From Pyronema omphalodes (taxonomy: Eukaryota > Ascomycota > Pezizomycetes > Pezizales > Pyronemataceae), in NCBI GenBank assembly GCA_024516155.1, contig JAJJXM010000007.1, positions 186,001-250,000 of the forward strand: a DNA stretch of 64,000 nt, read 5' to 3'. This document shows, piece after piece, positions 54,812 through 64,000 of this stretch. The notes under the pieces are model-generated. The model was given only the letters and a program-made list of their open reading frames with translations. It was not told where the DNA came from and searched no databases. Within the stretch, counting starts at the first letter, position 1; each line of letters opens with the position of its first letter. Made by a program: the position numbers and the translations under genes.

Positions 54812-55310
54812 TGGACTGAATAGTCAAGTCCAGTGGCGACATGGTCCCATGCAGTCTAAGGGCTGTATTCGACTATGGACTGGGTGTTTAAGGGTCGATA
54901 TTAACTGGGTTGGGGCCGAGACTATCCAACCCTATGGTACATGTAATGGTATAAGTTTTATACAGTCTTTCTGTATATGTTTGCCTAGTAGGATAGAACA
55001 GGTTTATGATTTACATATACATTTTTAAACATGTGATATACCCGTTTATACCACAACAGAAGAAATACAATTGCGGGGATAACAAAAAGATATAACTCTC
55101 CACGAGAAATACAACCCAGTAGATAACAAAAAGATATAACATTTTATAAAATATACAATTCCGTAGATAAAAAAAAGATATAACATTCTATAATGTAAAC
55201 AAAAAATTCGGACTGAAAACATCACAATACTAGCTAAATTACCAATAATTTATTGAAATAATGTGGTAGAATTTTTGTTTATTCAGACGAGCACTACTAT
55301 ACATATTGGA
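54812..55310. other. AT-rich interval
   Basis: No gene. Three diverged copies of AACAAAAAGATATAACxxxxCACGAGAAATACAA-like units near 55080-55200. Confidence 0.45.
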
Positions 55311-55746
55311 AAAAAAAAACACAACAAAAACAACAAAAACAACAAAAACAACAAAAACAACAAAAACAACAAAACAAAAACAACAAAAACAACAAAAACA
55401 ACAAAAACAACAAAAACAACAAAAACAACAAAAACAACAAAAACAACAAAAACAACAAAACAACAAAACAACAAAACAACAAAACAACAAAAACAACAAA
55501 AATAACAAAAATCACAAAAATAACAAAAATAACAAAAACAACAAAAACAACAAAAACAACAAAAACAACAAAAACAACAAAAACAACAAAAACAACAAAA
55601 ACAACAAAAACAACAAAAACAACAAAAACAACAAAAATAACAAAAATAACAAAAATAACAAAAATAACAAAAACAACAAAAACAACAAAAACAACAAAAA
55701 CAACAAAAACAACAAAAATAACAAAAATAACAAAAATAACAAAAAA
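55311..55746. repeat. AACAAAA/AACAAAAAC microsatellite array
   Basis: About 435 bp of AACAAAAAC-type units (9 bp period, with 7-8 bp variants and an ATAACAAAA variant in blocks). Long overlapping ORFs here, rich in NNK or TTK, are artefacts of the repeat. Confidence 0.97.
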
Positions 55747-56396
55747 ATAAGAAAATAAGAAAATAAAAAACTCAAAGAATTAAAAGAAAACAGCTGTTGT
55801 TGTCCCAATGCAAGCGGATCATTATTTTGGTCCGTTATTGAATGCAGGCAGGCATACTCTGGAGGCCATGAGTGGGCTTAAGAGCTTTAATCGGAGGCAT
55901 CGGCTGTGATTCCTGAACACTCAATCAGTATGCAATTTTGTTATGTATGCGCTGAATAATATTTATTGCCCTTTCATAAATCATTTCCTCTAGACAAACC
56001 GGTTTTTGCAGTTTTCAACAGTTCTCGTGGGTTGCCAAGCCTTGCGTTCGATTAACTGGGTTTTGCAGTTGAACCAGTTTATACTACTGACAGTAAACTG
56101 AACTGGGTCGCTGTACAGTTCTCATATTCCAACAATCCATACAGTCTGTTTTGACCATCATTTTAACCTGGTTCGTACGACTGGGGGGTCTGATATACGC
56201 ATTTCGGATTGTTATCATCTTAATCATGCCGATGAGGGTCGATATCCCAAGTGCTTGCTGACATTTTGTATTTCTTTTTTGATCGTTGTTCTGCACCGTA
56301 TTAGAAAGACATGGGAGAGTAGGATGGTGTCCATGAGGTGGATGTAGCGTTGTAAACCTACTCGAGGATGGGGGATTAATATACTTCCTGTGAATC
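55747..56396. other. Interval without recognised gene
   Basis: Ordinary composition, contains AACCGGTTTTTGCAGTT- and AACTGGGTTTTGCAGTTGAA-like repeats near 56000-56070. No coding sequence supported. Confidence 0.4.
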
Positions 56397-56936
56397 TTGT
56401 TTGAGGCGGCGCTAGCGCATAGTTTCTGTTCAGCAGGGTTCCACCTCCGTCTCCCCACTGCCGCACCACAGCCCCCTTCGTGTGTGTTTTCACCGGCGCA
56501 CCATAGCTCCACATTTGGTTTCACTATGACGTCAATGAACAGGGCACACACTTGCTGGCATAGGCTCCTATCCCCTTTGCCGATGCTGTGGATATTCAGC
56601 AGGTGGTTGCTCCAGTTCAGAAATCTTCGTACACCTCAACCGCCCAAAGAAAAACCCATGCAAGTCAAATGCATCGAAGGAAATGCCGACTACTACATAT
56701 TCTTACTCAAGGGCGATGTCCTACACAGCAATTTAGATGTGGCACTACAAAAGTGGCGGGAAATCTATCAATGCAATTGCAGGAGAGACCGTATCTTGGG
56801 GTTTGAGACTATCTATGGCTATGCATATCATGAGCTATCGTTGAGATGGAGGGATAAGGACAAGCTATGGGGAACGAATAGGAACATACTATGGTGTGCC
56901 GTTGAAGGCTCATGTGCTTTTAATAAGGCAGCTTGA
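56397..56936 (+). CDS. Hypothetical ORF (179 aa)
   Basis: Unrecognised. The C-terminal half (about 90-175) is protein-like: PMQVKCIEGNADYYIFLLKG, HSNLDVALQKWREIYQCN, ILGFETIYGYAYHELSLRW. The first 85 residues look like a chance extension, so a later start (inner Met near residue 44 or 88) or an upstream exon is likely. No family signature. Confidence 0.3.
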   Translation: MFEAALAHSFCSAGFHLRLPTAAPQPPSCVFSPAHHSSTFGFTMTSMNRAHTCWHRLLSPLPMLWIFSRWLLQFRNLRTPQPPKEKPMQVKCIEGNADYYIFLLKGDVLHSNLDVALQKWREIYQCNCRRDRILGFETIYGYAYHELSLRWRDKDKLWGTNRNILWCAVEGSCAFNKAA

Positions 56937-58180
56937 GAAACGGGAGGAAATCAGAGTGGCGAGGAACATTGTCCAGGGGGTTTGTATGAACTGGGATCAG
57001 TACAGATGCCGTAATGGATATCGAGGGGGATAAGGCAGAGGTCAGTGCAGAATAAGAGGTGATGCTGGTTGAGGAAGGGGAAGAGGATGGTAAAAAATAT
57101 TAATAAATGTTCATTATTTTTTCTGGCATGGTGGTCGATAACTGTCTTGTAATTCTGTATGATACATGATTTTATCAATCACTTTTTCTGATGACCAAAC
57201 AATTGATCTTGAAGACATTGAAGAATTTCCTTGTCGGACGGATTGGGCAATTAATATACAAATCACGCGTGGGTCAATGGAAGATGATTGAAATCACTTT
57301 TATTGAAGAACTGGTTGGGTTATTCAATTGACAGGGGAAGGAATATATAATTCAGAAATGTGATGCAGTATGGTAATCGGTAGATATTATCATCAATAAA
57401 CATATGTGCTCCAAAAATCCCATGGACTCACTTGTGAGTGTTTTCACGATGATGGAAAATCTATACATATGCTATTATAAACCGAAGAATCTTATACAAT
57501 GGCATGTATACATTTTCACGCTAGTGAAATATTTATACATATGCTATTATAAACCGAGAAATCTTATACAATTGCCTGTATAGATTTTCACGCTAGTGAA
57601 ATATTTATACACATGCTATTATAAATCAAATTTTTAAACAAATGATCAGTATAAATGCTGTTTAGATTCTTCGCATGTATATGTTTTTTGGTGGGGAACT
57701 TGTATAACATATACAATCTTGGTGGCGAAAATGTACCATAGTGTTCATACATGCATATTCATGTAGCTATCACTTGCAACTACATTTTTCCCGAGCCCCA
57801 AGCCCCAAGCCCCAAGCCCTGAGCCCTGAGCCTGAGTCTTATGCTCTCAGGCTATATATCCATAAGCTTCGCATACCCACAGTCTTCTCCCTTCAGTATC
57901 CTAAAAGCTCTATTTCAATGATCACAAGACCGGAATCCATTAATCAATCAATCAACACCTGCAACTCAATCTCAGGTTTTCTAATTTCGACATTTCTAAT
58001 TTCGACATTTCAACATTTTGATATTCTGCTAAACAAATCGACCTTTCAATCATCCGCAACTCTAGTCTCTAGCTACCACCGAATCTATACCATGCTGAAC
58101 TTCTTGTCTTCTTCTCTTTTGCCCTTCTTCCCAAAATATTATAGTAGATATATATGATATATGGATATAGCAGCGCGGTA
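56937..58180. other. AT-rich interval with short repeats
   Basis: Three diverged copies of a ~70-bp unit with TTTTCACGxTxGTGAAATxTTTATACATATGCTATTATAAA at about 57440-57640; AAGCCCC repeats near 57796-57820. No gene. Confidence 0.5.
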
Positions 58181-58426
58181 GGATAATAAGATAATAAGAT
58201 AATAAGATAATAAGATAATAAGATAATAAGATAATAAGATAATAAGATAATAAGATAATAAGATAATAAGATAATAAGATAATAAGATAATAAGATAATA
58301 AGATAATAAGATAATAAGATAATAAGATAATAAGATAATAAGATAATAAGATAATAAGATAATAAGATAATAAGATAATAAGATAATAAGATAATAAGAT
58401 AATAAGATAATAAGATAATAAGATAA
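58181..58426. repeat. 8-bp minisatellite GATAATAA
   Basis: About 30 almost perfect head-to-tail GATAATAA units. Confidence 0.97.
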
Positions 58427-58526
58427 CAGGAACTTAAGTTATTATATCTGAATTATTGCGATTATAGGCCGATGATAGGCCGATGATAGGATGATAACCC
58501 ATCCATCATAGGAAAAGAAAATTATA

Positions 58527-58793
58527 ATATTTACATATTTACATATTTACATATTTACATATTTACATATTTACATATTTACATATTTACATATTTACAT
58601 ATTTACATATTTACATATTTACATATTTACATATTTACATATTTACATATTTACATATTTACATATTTACATATTTACATATTTACATATTTACATATTT
58701 ACATATTTACATATTTACATATTTACATATTTACATATTTACATATTTACATATTTACATATTTACATATTTACATATTTACATATTTACATC
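58527..58793. repeat. 8-bp minisatellite ATATTTAC, array 1
   Basis: About 33 perfect ATATTTAC units, 100 bp after the GATAATAA array. An array of the same unit and same orientation lies at 60529-60788. Confidence 0.97.
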
Positions 58794-58957
58794 AGAATAC
58801 TATAAGCAGATATTTTAGTACGCACCTGAAATGGAATAGCGTCTGCAGAAAGTGATTTAGAGGTTTTTAGTCGCCTTTTTACTATATAAGCAGGTATATT
58901 TTAGTTATTTACCCGATACGGTATAGCGTTATTATTAAAAGCTGTGATGATGTAATT

Positions 58958-59479
58958 TCAGACTAATTTAAACGTGAACTCCTCTGGCTGTCGGGCGGCA
59001 ATACAAAAGCTTCGGCAATACATGGCGGGATGGTAAAACCGGCAACCGTGGCAACCGGAACAGATTCGATGGGAAACATATAAGACTGCTCTCCTGGCTG
59101 CCTGGGCACAGATCCCATTCGCCTTTCCAATCCCGAACCACTTCGCACCTTTGATACAATTCATGATGCAATTCAGCTGTTAATGGTTGGCCGGATAAAA
59201 TATACGGACACCTGTGACCTTTGCCGCATGCTGCAGATACAGTCGACGAGACGCTATCAGATGAAGTTAAGCAACTGCGGTTTTATTGAGGAGAATCTTG
59301 ACACACTGTGTGAGGAGATATATAAAGCGGATTTGAATAGGCTCAAGGCAGAAAAACAGTGGAAGGAAGCAGAGAACGTTTCGAAGCCTCCCAAGGAGGA
59401 TTTTCCATTACTGAGACTGAGCTTCAGAAAAATCACGAGGATATCAAGAAATGACTCGGAAAGAATGAGAACAGGCTGA
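58958..59479 (+). other. Possible degenerate gene between the two ATATTTAC arrays
   Basis: 59183-59479 (+) is open for 98 codons with a helical, charged pattern (FIEENLDTLCEEIYKADLNR, KAEKQWKEAENVSK), and a shifted frame gives DTVDETLSDEVKQLRF. On the minus strand 58958-59164 is open in three frames. No family match; a coiled-coil exon or relic is possible. Confidence 0.25.
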
Positions 59480-59869
59480 GGAGCACTGATCGAATCTTAG
59501 AATGTGAATAAAGTCTTTCTGAATGAAGATGAAAGTTAATGCTGCACAGTGCGAAAAATAAAAAATAAAAAAAATAAAAAAAACATGAAACACAGACACA
59601 TATGTGCATATAAATGGCGGAAGGATTGGCAAAGTGAGAAAGATGAACTGTGATGTAAAAGCTGAAGAAGAAATAATACGAGTGAAAAGACGGAGAGGGA
59701 GAAGTGCAGAAAAGGAGTAAAGACAATATGGTAGCGTTGAAGACAGAGGCCAGGTGATAAGTGGAAGAACAGTTAAGTGAGGAGAGAGGAGACAGGCGAG
59801 TTCAGAGAGGCCAGTGGAAAAAGAGCAAACAGGGCTCCAAATGTACAGACGAGAAGTAAAACCAGCATA

Positions 59870-60035
59870 AGGAATAAGGGTGACAACAGGCCCAAGATAT
59901 CATGTACGCTCTGGGACGATTCCCAGCGAAATCCTGGGGTAAATGTTAGAGCCTCCGATATATATCACAACTGTACCATACGTCATAATATTGAGTTTGG
60001 CAAGGCCCAAGAAATTGAAATCAAATCGAAAAACT
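59870..60035 (+). mobile_element. Retroposon-like relic, copy D (diverged)
   Basis: Weaker relative of copies A-C: GCTCTGGGACGATTCCCAG, GAGCCTCCGATATATATCAC, CCATACGTCATAATATTGAG, GCAAGGCCCAAGAAATTGAA and a short AAATC tail. Orientation is the same as in the other copies. Confidence 0.4.
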
Positions 60036-60381
60036 GGTGATTGTGTAGAAACCTCTTAATACAGAAGTAGCTGGTCAAGGATTTGAGAGTTATTGTCCTG
60101 AAGTAACAACCCACGATATATTGTAGAGGTGAAATTACTCGACAAATCCTCCAATCGGCAAGAAAATATCTTCTGCTTGCCCCAATGAACTTTGTGTTCC
60201 AGCACATATTTGTGAAGGGTCAGGCAGAGGAAACATGTCAGAATATTGCTGTCACAGGATAACATCAACTGCATCACTAGGAATATTGTTTATCCCAGGC
60301 TGCTCTTGCGGGAATCATAAGCGAGTTTCAGATTCTTAAGATCACATCATATATATAGTCGAAACCCGTCACATTATATGT

Positions 60382-60425
60382 TCGTGCCTAAAGATGGTGG
60401 CGCTAGCCACCATCTTTAGGCACGA
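60382..60425. repeat. Perfect 20-bp hairpin with 4-nt loop
   Basis: Arms TCGTGCCTAAAGATGGTGGC and GCCACCATCTTTAGGCACGA are exact complements around loop GCTA. A second small hairpin CCGGCCGTAGGCCGG lies at 60492-60506, just before the second ATATTTAC array. Could be a cruciform site, a tiny MITE or an RNA stem. Confidence 0.9.
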
Positions 60426-60528
60426 GTAACCAGTTTATCAACAGTTGGAGTTGTGTACCAACGGTTCGATTTGTAGAGGCAACACAATGGACCGGCCGTA
60501 GGCCGGAACAGACCACATCCTCTCTTGT

Positions 60529-60788
60529 ATTTACATATTTACATATTTACATATTTACATATTTACATATTTACATATTTACATATTTACATATTTACAT
60601 ATTTACATATTTACATATTTACATATTTACATATTTACATATTTACATATTTACATATTTACATATTTACATATTTACATATTTACATATTTACATATTT
60701 ACATATTTACATATTTACATATTTACATATTTACATATTTACATATTTACATATTTACATATTTACATATTTACATATTTACATATTT
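60529..60788. repeat. 8-bp minisatellite ATATTTAC, array 2
   Basis: About 32 ATATTTAC units, same unit and strand as array 1, followed by TATCTATT and CCATCTAT variant units to about 60880. Confidence 0.97.
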
Positions 60789-60879
60789 ATCTATTTATCT
60801 ATTTATCTATTTATCTATTTACATTTCTATCTATTTATCTATCCATCTATCCATCTATCCATCTATCCATTTATCCATT

Positions 60880-61608
60880 TATATATCCAAAAAAAAAAAC
60901 GACATTCCTTATCCCCCCCCCCCCCAAAAAAAAAAAAAATGAAAGTAAAAAGTAAAACCATTCCAGGTTACTCAAGCCAAAAGGAGATTCCCCAGTGCTT
61001 TTATCAACGTATCAACTCCGCTATTTCATGGAAATAAATTATACTCCACCCAGTCGTCTATCATGGATACATACGCACGCACATATATACCCCCCGGAGT
61101 CATCCATAATCTCTTATAATCATCCATATGCCCCAATCCTCAGTCAGGGAATCATAATCCGGGATGATTCTTCTCAACAGGTGAGATACCAATTTTTTTT
61201 TTAGGATCTAGGGGAAGTTTGGTAGGGGATTATGGGTATACTGGGAAATACACAACGAGTCTGTGGTCATGTGTAGGTATATATCCTTGAGACGCTGGCT
61301 GAATAGCTGATCGGAGACTGCATGATAGCTAAAAGTAGTGTTTTATATATATATACTGGTTGGGTTGTGGATTTTGTTTGTGGATATGATATTTGGTCTA
61401 GTAGTTCTGTGTTTAAATAATTCGAGTTTCAATACCACAACTTACAAGTGTGCCTTGGGGCTTTAAAAACTTCTTTTGGTCTTTCGTTGTTGATGCAATT
61501 GAAACTGAATATATTACAACCTTGCTCTCTCTCTCTCCCCCCCCCCCCCCATTGTTATCCTATACAAGAATATCCCACATATCTTCCCCCCCTCTATCTT
61601 CCCCCCCT
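60880..61608. other. 3' flank of the SPF27 gene
   Basis: No gene. Poly-C/poly-A at 60916-60940, C-rich tract at 61539-61550 and CCCCCCTCTATCTT repeats at 61586-61620 that run up to the SPF27 stop codon. Confidence 0.5.
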
Positions 61609-62387
61609 CTATCTTCCCCCTCTCTGTCTCGCCTCCCCCTCTCTCCTCAATTGTTCCGTCGCCAACTCCACCTCCAACACTCTTCCCACGGCCTTCTTCC
61701 ACCTCTCCTCCAACCTCCTAATCTGATCCTGAACCTCCAACTGCGCACCCTTCCGTTCCTTATTCGTAACCTCGACCGTAGTTTTCAGGGCCATCAACTC
61801 CTCCTCCAAAGACTTCAACAAACCCTCTAGTTGAGAATTATGGATCAACCAAGCATTTTTTCCAAACTCGGACAGAAGCGAAAGGTTGGTTAAACGGGCG
61901 GAAACATGTTGAGAGGAAGTATAGGCGGATTGTAGCGCGGATAAATCAGGGGAGGTACTGGAGGGGTTGTAGCGCGTGAGATCAATCCCGCCTGTCATGG
62001 GTTCGCCCCGTGAAATTCGGTCGAGTTCGATAGTCATGGCGGAGGAGAATGTGGGCGTGTATTCCGAAGGTAAAAGGTGGTGCGGGGTGGATATGTCCAT
62101 TGCTTTCAGCTCGGCGGTGATTAGGGAGGAGACGGCGGTGGTGACCTCGGCGCTGGGTGTGGGCTCTATGTCTGCGGTTGGTCAGCTGGATGTAGAGACG
62201 AGAGAGGGCTCAGAGAGATGGAAGTCGAGGCGGGAGGAGAAGAATTTTCGCGGTAATATGAGGATGGAATGGGGGGTGAATTCTGGAAAACAAAATAGTG
62301 ATCCTCATCACAGTAACGAAGGAGAAGCAGAAGCGCAGAAGAGAACCTACAAGGTAGCGAATCATGGGAAGCGTAAAAGAGCGGCAT
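61609..62387 (-). CDS. Pre-mRNA-splicing factor SPF27/BCAS2 family (fission yeast Cwf7-like)
   Basis: Two exons 62387-62351 and 62171-61609 give 199 aa in frame: MPLFYASHDSLPYIEPTPSA, then TAELKAMDIS, EYTPTFSSAM, GIDLTRYNP, LQSAYTSSQHVSARLTNLSL, FGKNAWLIHNSQLEGLLKSL and a C-terminal coiled coil with RWKKAVGRVLEVELATEQLR. The AYTSSxHxxxRLxNLxLLxxFGKNAWLxxNxQLE block is diagnostic of BCAS2/SPF27. Known role: small core subunit of the Prp19/NineTeen complex that stabilises the activated spliceosome. The 179-bp intron (gtaggt...ccgcag) has a good branch site (CTGAC). The length is normal for fungal members. The ORF ends in Arg/Gly encoded next to a C-rich tract. Confidence 0.9.
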
Positions 62388-63403
62388 ATTGTCTGTTATA
62401 TCTGTCCTTCAATCTGGGTACAAAGCGTCGTTTTATATTTGTTGTGTATCCTAGATAGACTGTCTGTCGCGTTTAGTGTCGTCCGTCTCGTGTCTATCGC
62501 GTCGTGTAGAGTTCGCAGTTCGCAAGCGCGACAAGCTTGGATCAAGATACGTGACTCGTGACGACCAGGATACCCTGCCCTGCGACAATTCGCGTCTTAC
62601 AGAGCCTCATATGTAGTCCCAGGGTCCCCGCTCTGCCTCATCCAGTTCCGATGATCTGATATGATAAGTGGATGCTATATGCAGCAGCTAAGCTTTTTGA
62701 ACCGCCCTGTGGTACATCAGATCGTTATAAAGATATGCCATCAGTGCATAACTTTATTCCACGATGAGAATAAAATGTCCTCCTGCTATGCCTGACCTAT
62801 CCTTCGACTACCCCCTACCTAACCTCGTGCTATCCTCGTGCTATCCTCTGCTTAAAGCCTTAAGCTCTATCCCCCGTTTATTTCGCCCCTCCCACTTTAT
62901 TTATGTTTTATTTCATCCCCTGACTTATTCTTAATTTATTTCACCCCCCGAGTTATTCACTATTTCCTTCACCCCCGAGTTATTCACTATTTATTTTACG
63001 ACTTGTTTTATTCCCTATTTATGTTTTATCACCCGTTTATTTTCTACTCATTTTGTTGTTTTTGTGTTGCATTTTAAGCTTTCTCTCAGCGTTCAGATAA
63101 CGCCAAACAAAAGGTTTATTCCACGGCATTTTTTCTAGATTTGTATTTTACAGAAAAAGAGGTACATTCAATGCATGTAATTTAATGTAGAATAAGAAAA
63201 AAAAAATACAAACAAAAAAAAAACACGGGCAAAAAAAAAACAATCACACTGCCGATACATCAGCTTTTGAGAAAAACAGCGGGATAAGACATACCTATGC
63301 TGGATCATTAGGTCCTGATTTCGAATAGTTTGTGGTCAGCATCGTGCTGAAATTTCAATTTCTTTTTGGCCTTTTGCAGGTAGATTGTTCATTAGTACTT
63401 TTT
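62388..63403. other. Upstream region of SPF27 and AT-rich DNA
   Basis: No gene. Repeats of TTATTTCACCCCCGAGTTATTCACTAT near 62880-63010; A-rich runs near 63200-63240. Confidence 0.5.
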
Positions 63404-63700
63404 GTGCTGAGGGATTGAAGGGGCTGATTTATTGGGGATTCGAGGGGTTGGTCAATAAATGGTGTGCTGAGGGATTGTGGTAGTTGATTCATTGGGGGAT
63501 TCGAGGGCTTGGTCGAGGAATGGTGTTCTGAGGGATTGCGGTGGTTGATTTACTGAGGGATTCGAGGGGTTGATCGCAGCGGAGAAATGGTGTGCTGAGG
63601 GATTGAAGGGGTTGAACGAGAAATGTTGTGGTGGGGGATGGTGGTGGTTGATTTATTACTGTTGATGGAGGTTACAACGGAAAAATGCTGTGGTGAGGGT
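63404..63700. repeat. ~60-bp minisatellite TGCTGAGGGATTG...GATTCGAGGGGTTGRTC
   Basis: Four to five imperfect units of about 60-67 bp, each starting (T/G)TGCTGAGGGATTG and containing GGTTGATTTAyTG, GGATTCGAGGG and AGAAATGGTG. No coding interpretation. Confidence 0.85.
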
Positions 63701-64000
63701 GGTGACAGAAATCAGGTTTCGATGGAACTTTAGACGTGCAAAATCTTTCCCTTCCGGCTTCCAGATGTGATGTCATGTGAAAAAGGCCCCATCCATCAAG
63801 ATTCAGCCCTGCAAGGGGCGCTATCTACCCCCCGCTGCTACCTACCACTAGCTCCCGTTGCATCAGCTCTCCGTCTCGCTTCCCCCCACCTCGCTTCTCC
63901 ACCAGCTACTACGAACTCCACTACAAACTCGAGTTCTCAAGCTTCCCTACATTATCACGGAGCTCTCGACAAATTTCACCACCTGCTCTGTCCCCCGATT
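63701..64000. other. Right edge of the window
   Basis: CT-rich, non-repetitive sequence (CTCCGTCTCGCTTCCCCC) resembling a fungal promoter/5' leader; a gene may begin beyond the edge. Nothing coding is supported within it. Confidence 0.3.

Noticed and set aside
55239..55808. Long ORFs rich in Lys/Asn/Thr (+) or Leu/Phe/Cys (-)
   Set aside because: Products of the AACAAAA array read in several frames on both strands.
20360..60788. Tandem arrays as possible CRISPR
   Set aside because: Units are contiguous with no spacers, and the genome is eukaryotic.
60525..61037. 170-aa ORF of repeated YLHIYIFT
   Set aside because: Translation of the ATATTTAC array (three units = 24 bp = 8 codons); not a gene.

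Overview
The window is nuclear DNA of a filamentous ascomycete (Pezizomycotina). Genes carry short spliceosomal introns (about 45-70 bp, GT...CTAAC/CTGAC...AG), and the conserved products have their closest recognisable counterparts in fungi: septin Cdc10/AspD, Rad52, Mcm7, Pex1, a PKA regulatory subunit with an RRTSV site, Ski8 and a Dal5/Tna1-type permease. Coding density is low and tandem repeats are many, so this is a repeat-rich genome; the class cannot be fixed from the sequence alone.

Layout. (1) 0-18.7 kb is the conserved block: SKI8-like WD40 gene (-, cut by the window start), mitochondrial ribosomal protein bL32m (-), septin CDC10 (+), RAD52 (+), MCM7 (-) diverging from PEX1 (+), and a compact RecQ helicase (-). 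RAD52, MCM7 and RECQ each have an ACGCGT (MCB-type) hexamer close upstream of the start codon, which suggests shared G1/S control of this replication/repair set. (2) 18.7-33 kb is gene-poor; the PKA regulatory subunit (-) is the only secure gene, among minisatellites and a MITE. (3) 33-41 kb holds an MFS anion:cation symporter (+) and an Ost-alpha/DUF300 membrane protein with a very long Q/P-rich tail (+). (4) 41-61 kb is an accessory stretch: tandem arrays with 8-9 bp units, small TA-flanked elements, a locally duplicated locus with two paralogous small multi-pass membrane proteins (47.2 and 53.3 kb) plus a third copy of their promoter, a broken UV-damage endonuclease (UVDE) gene, and an orphan 277-aa ORF whose 3' end is partly duplicated. 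(5) 61.6-62.4 kb holds the splicing factor SPF27/BCAS2 homologue (-), followed by AT-rich and minisatellite DNA to the window end.

Mobile and repeat content: a 580-bp foldback element with 83-bp identical arms between T tracts; four relics of a retroposon-like family sharing a 3' core and a short AATC-type tail; two copies of a pogo/Fot1-like MITE with TA flanks; another TA-flanked 537-bp inverted-repeat element; and large arrays of AAATCCTC, GATACTTGA, AACAAAA, GATAATAA and ATATTTAC (two arrays). No rRNA, tRNA, CRISPR array or secondary-metabolite cluster was seen. Exon models were built by hand from splice signals and reading-frame continuity with the family; none has been checked against transcripts.
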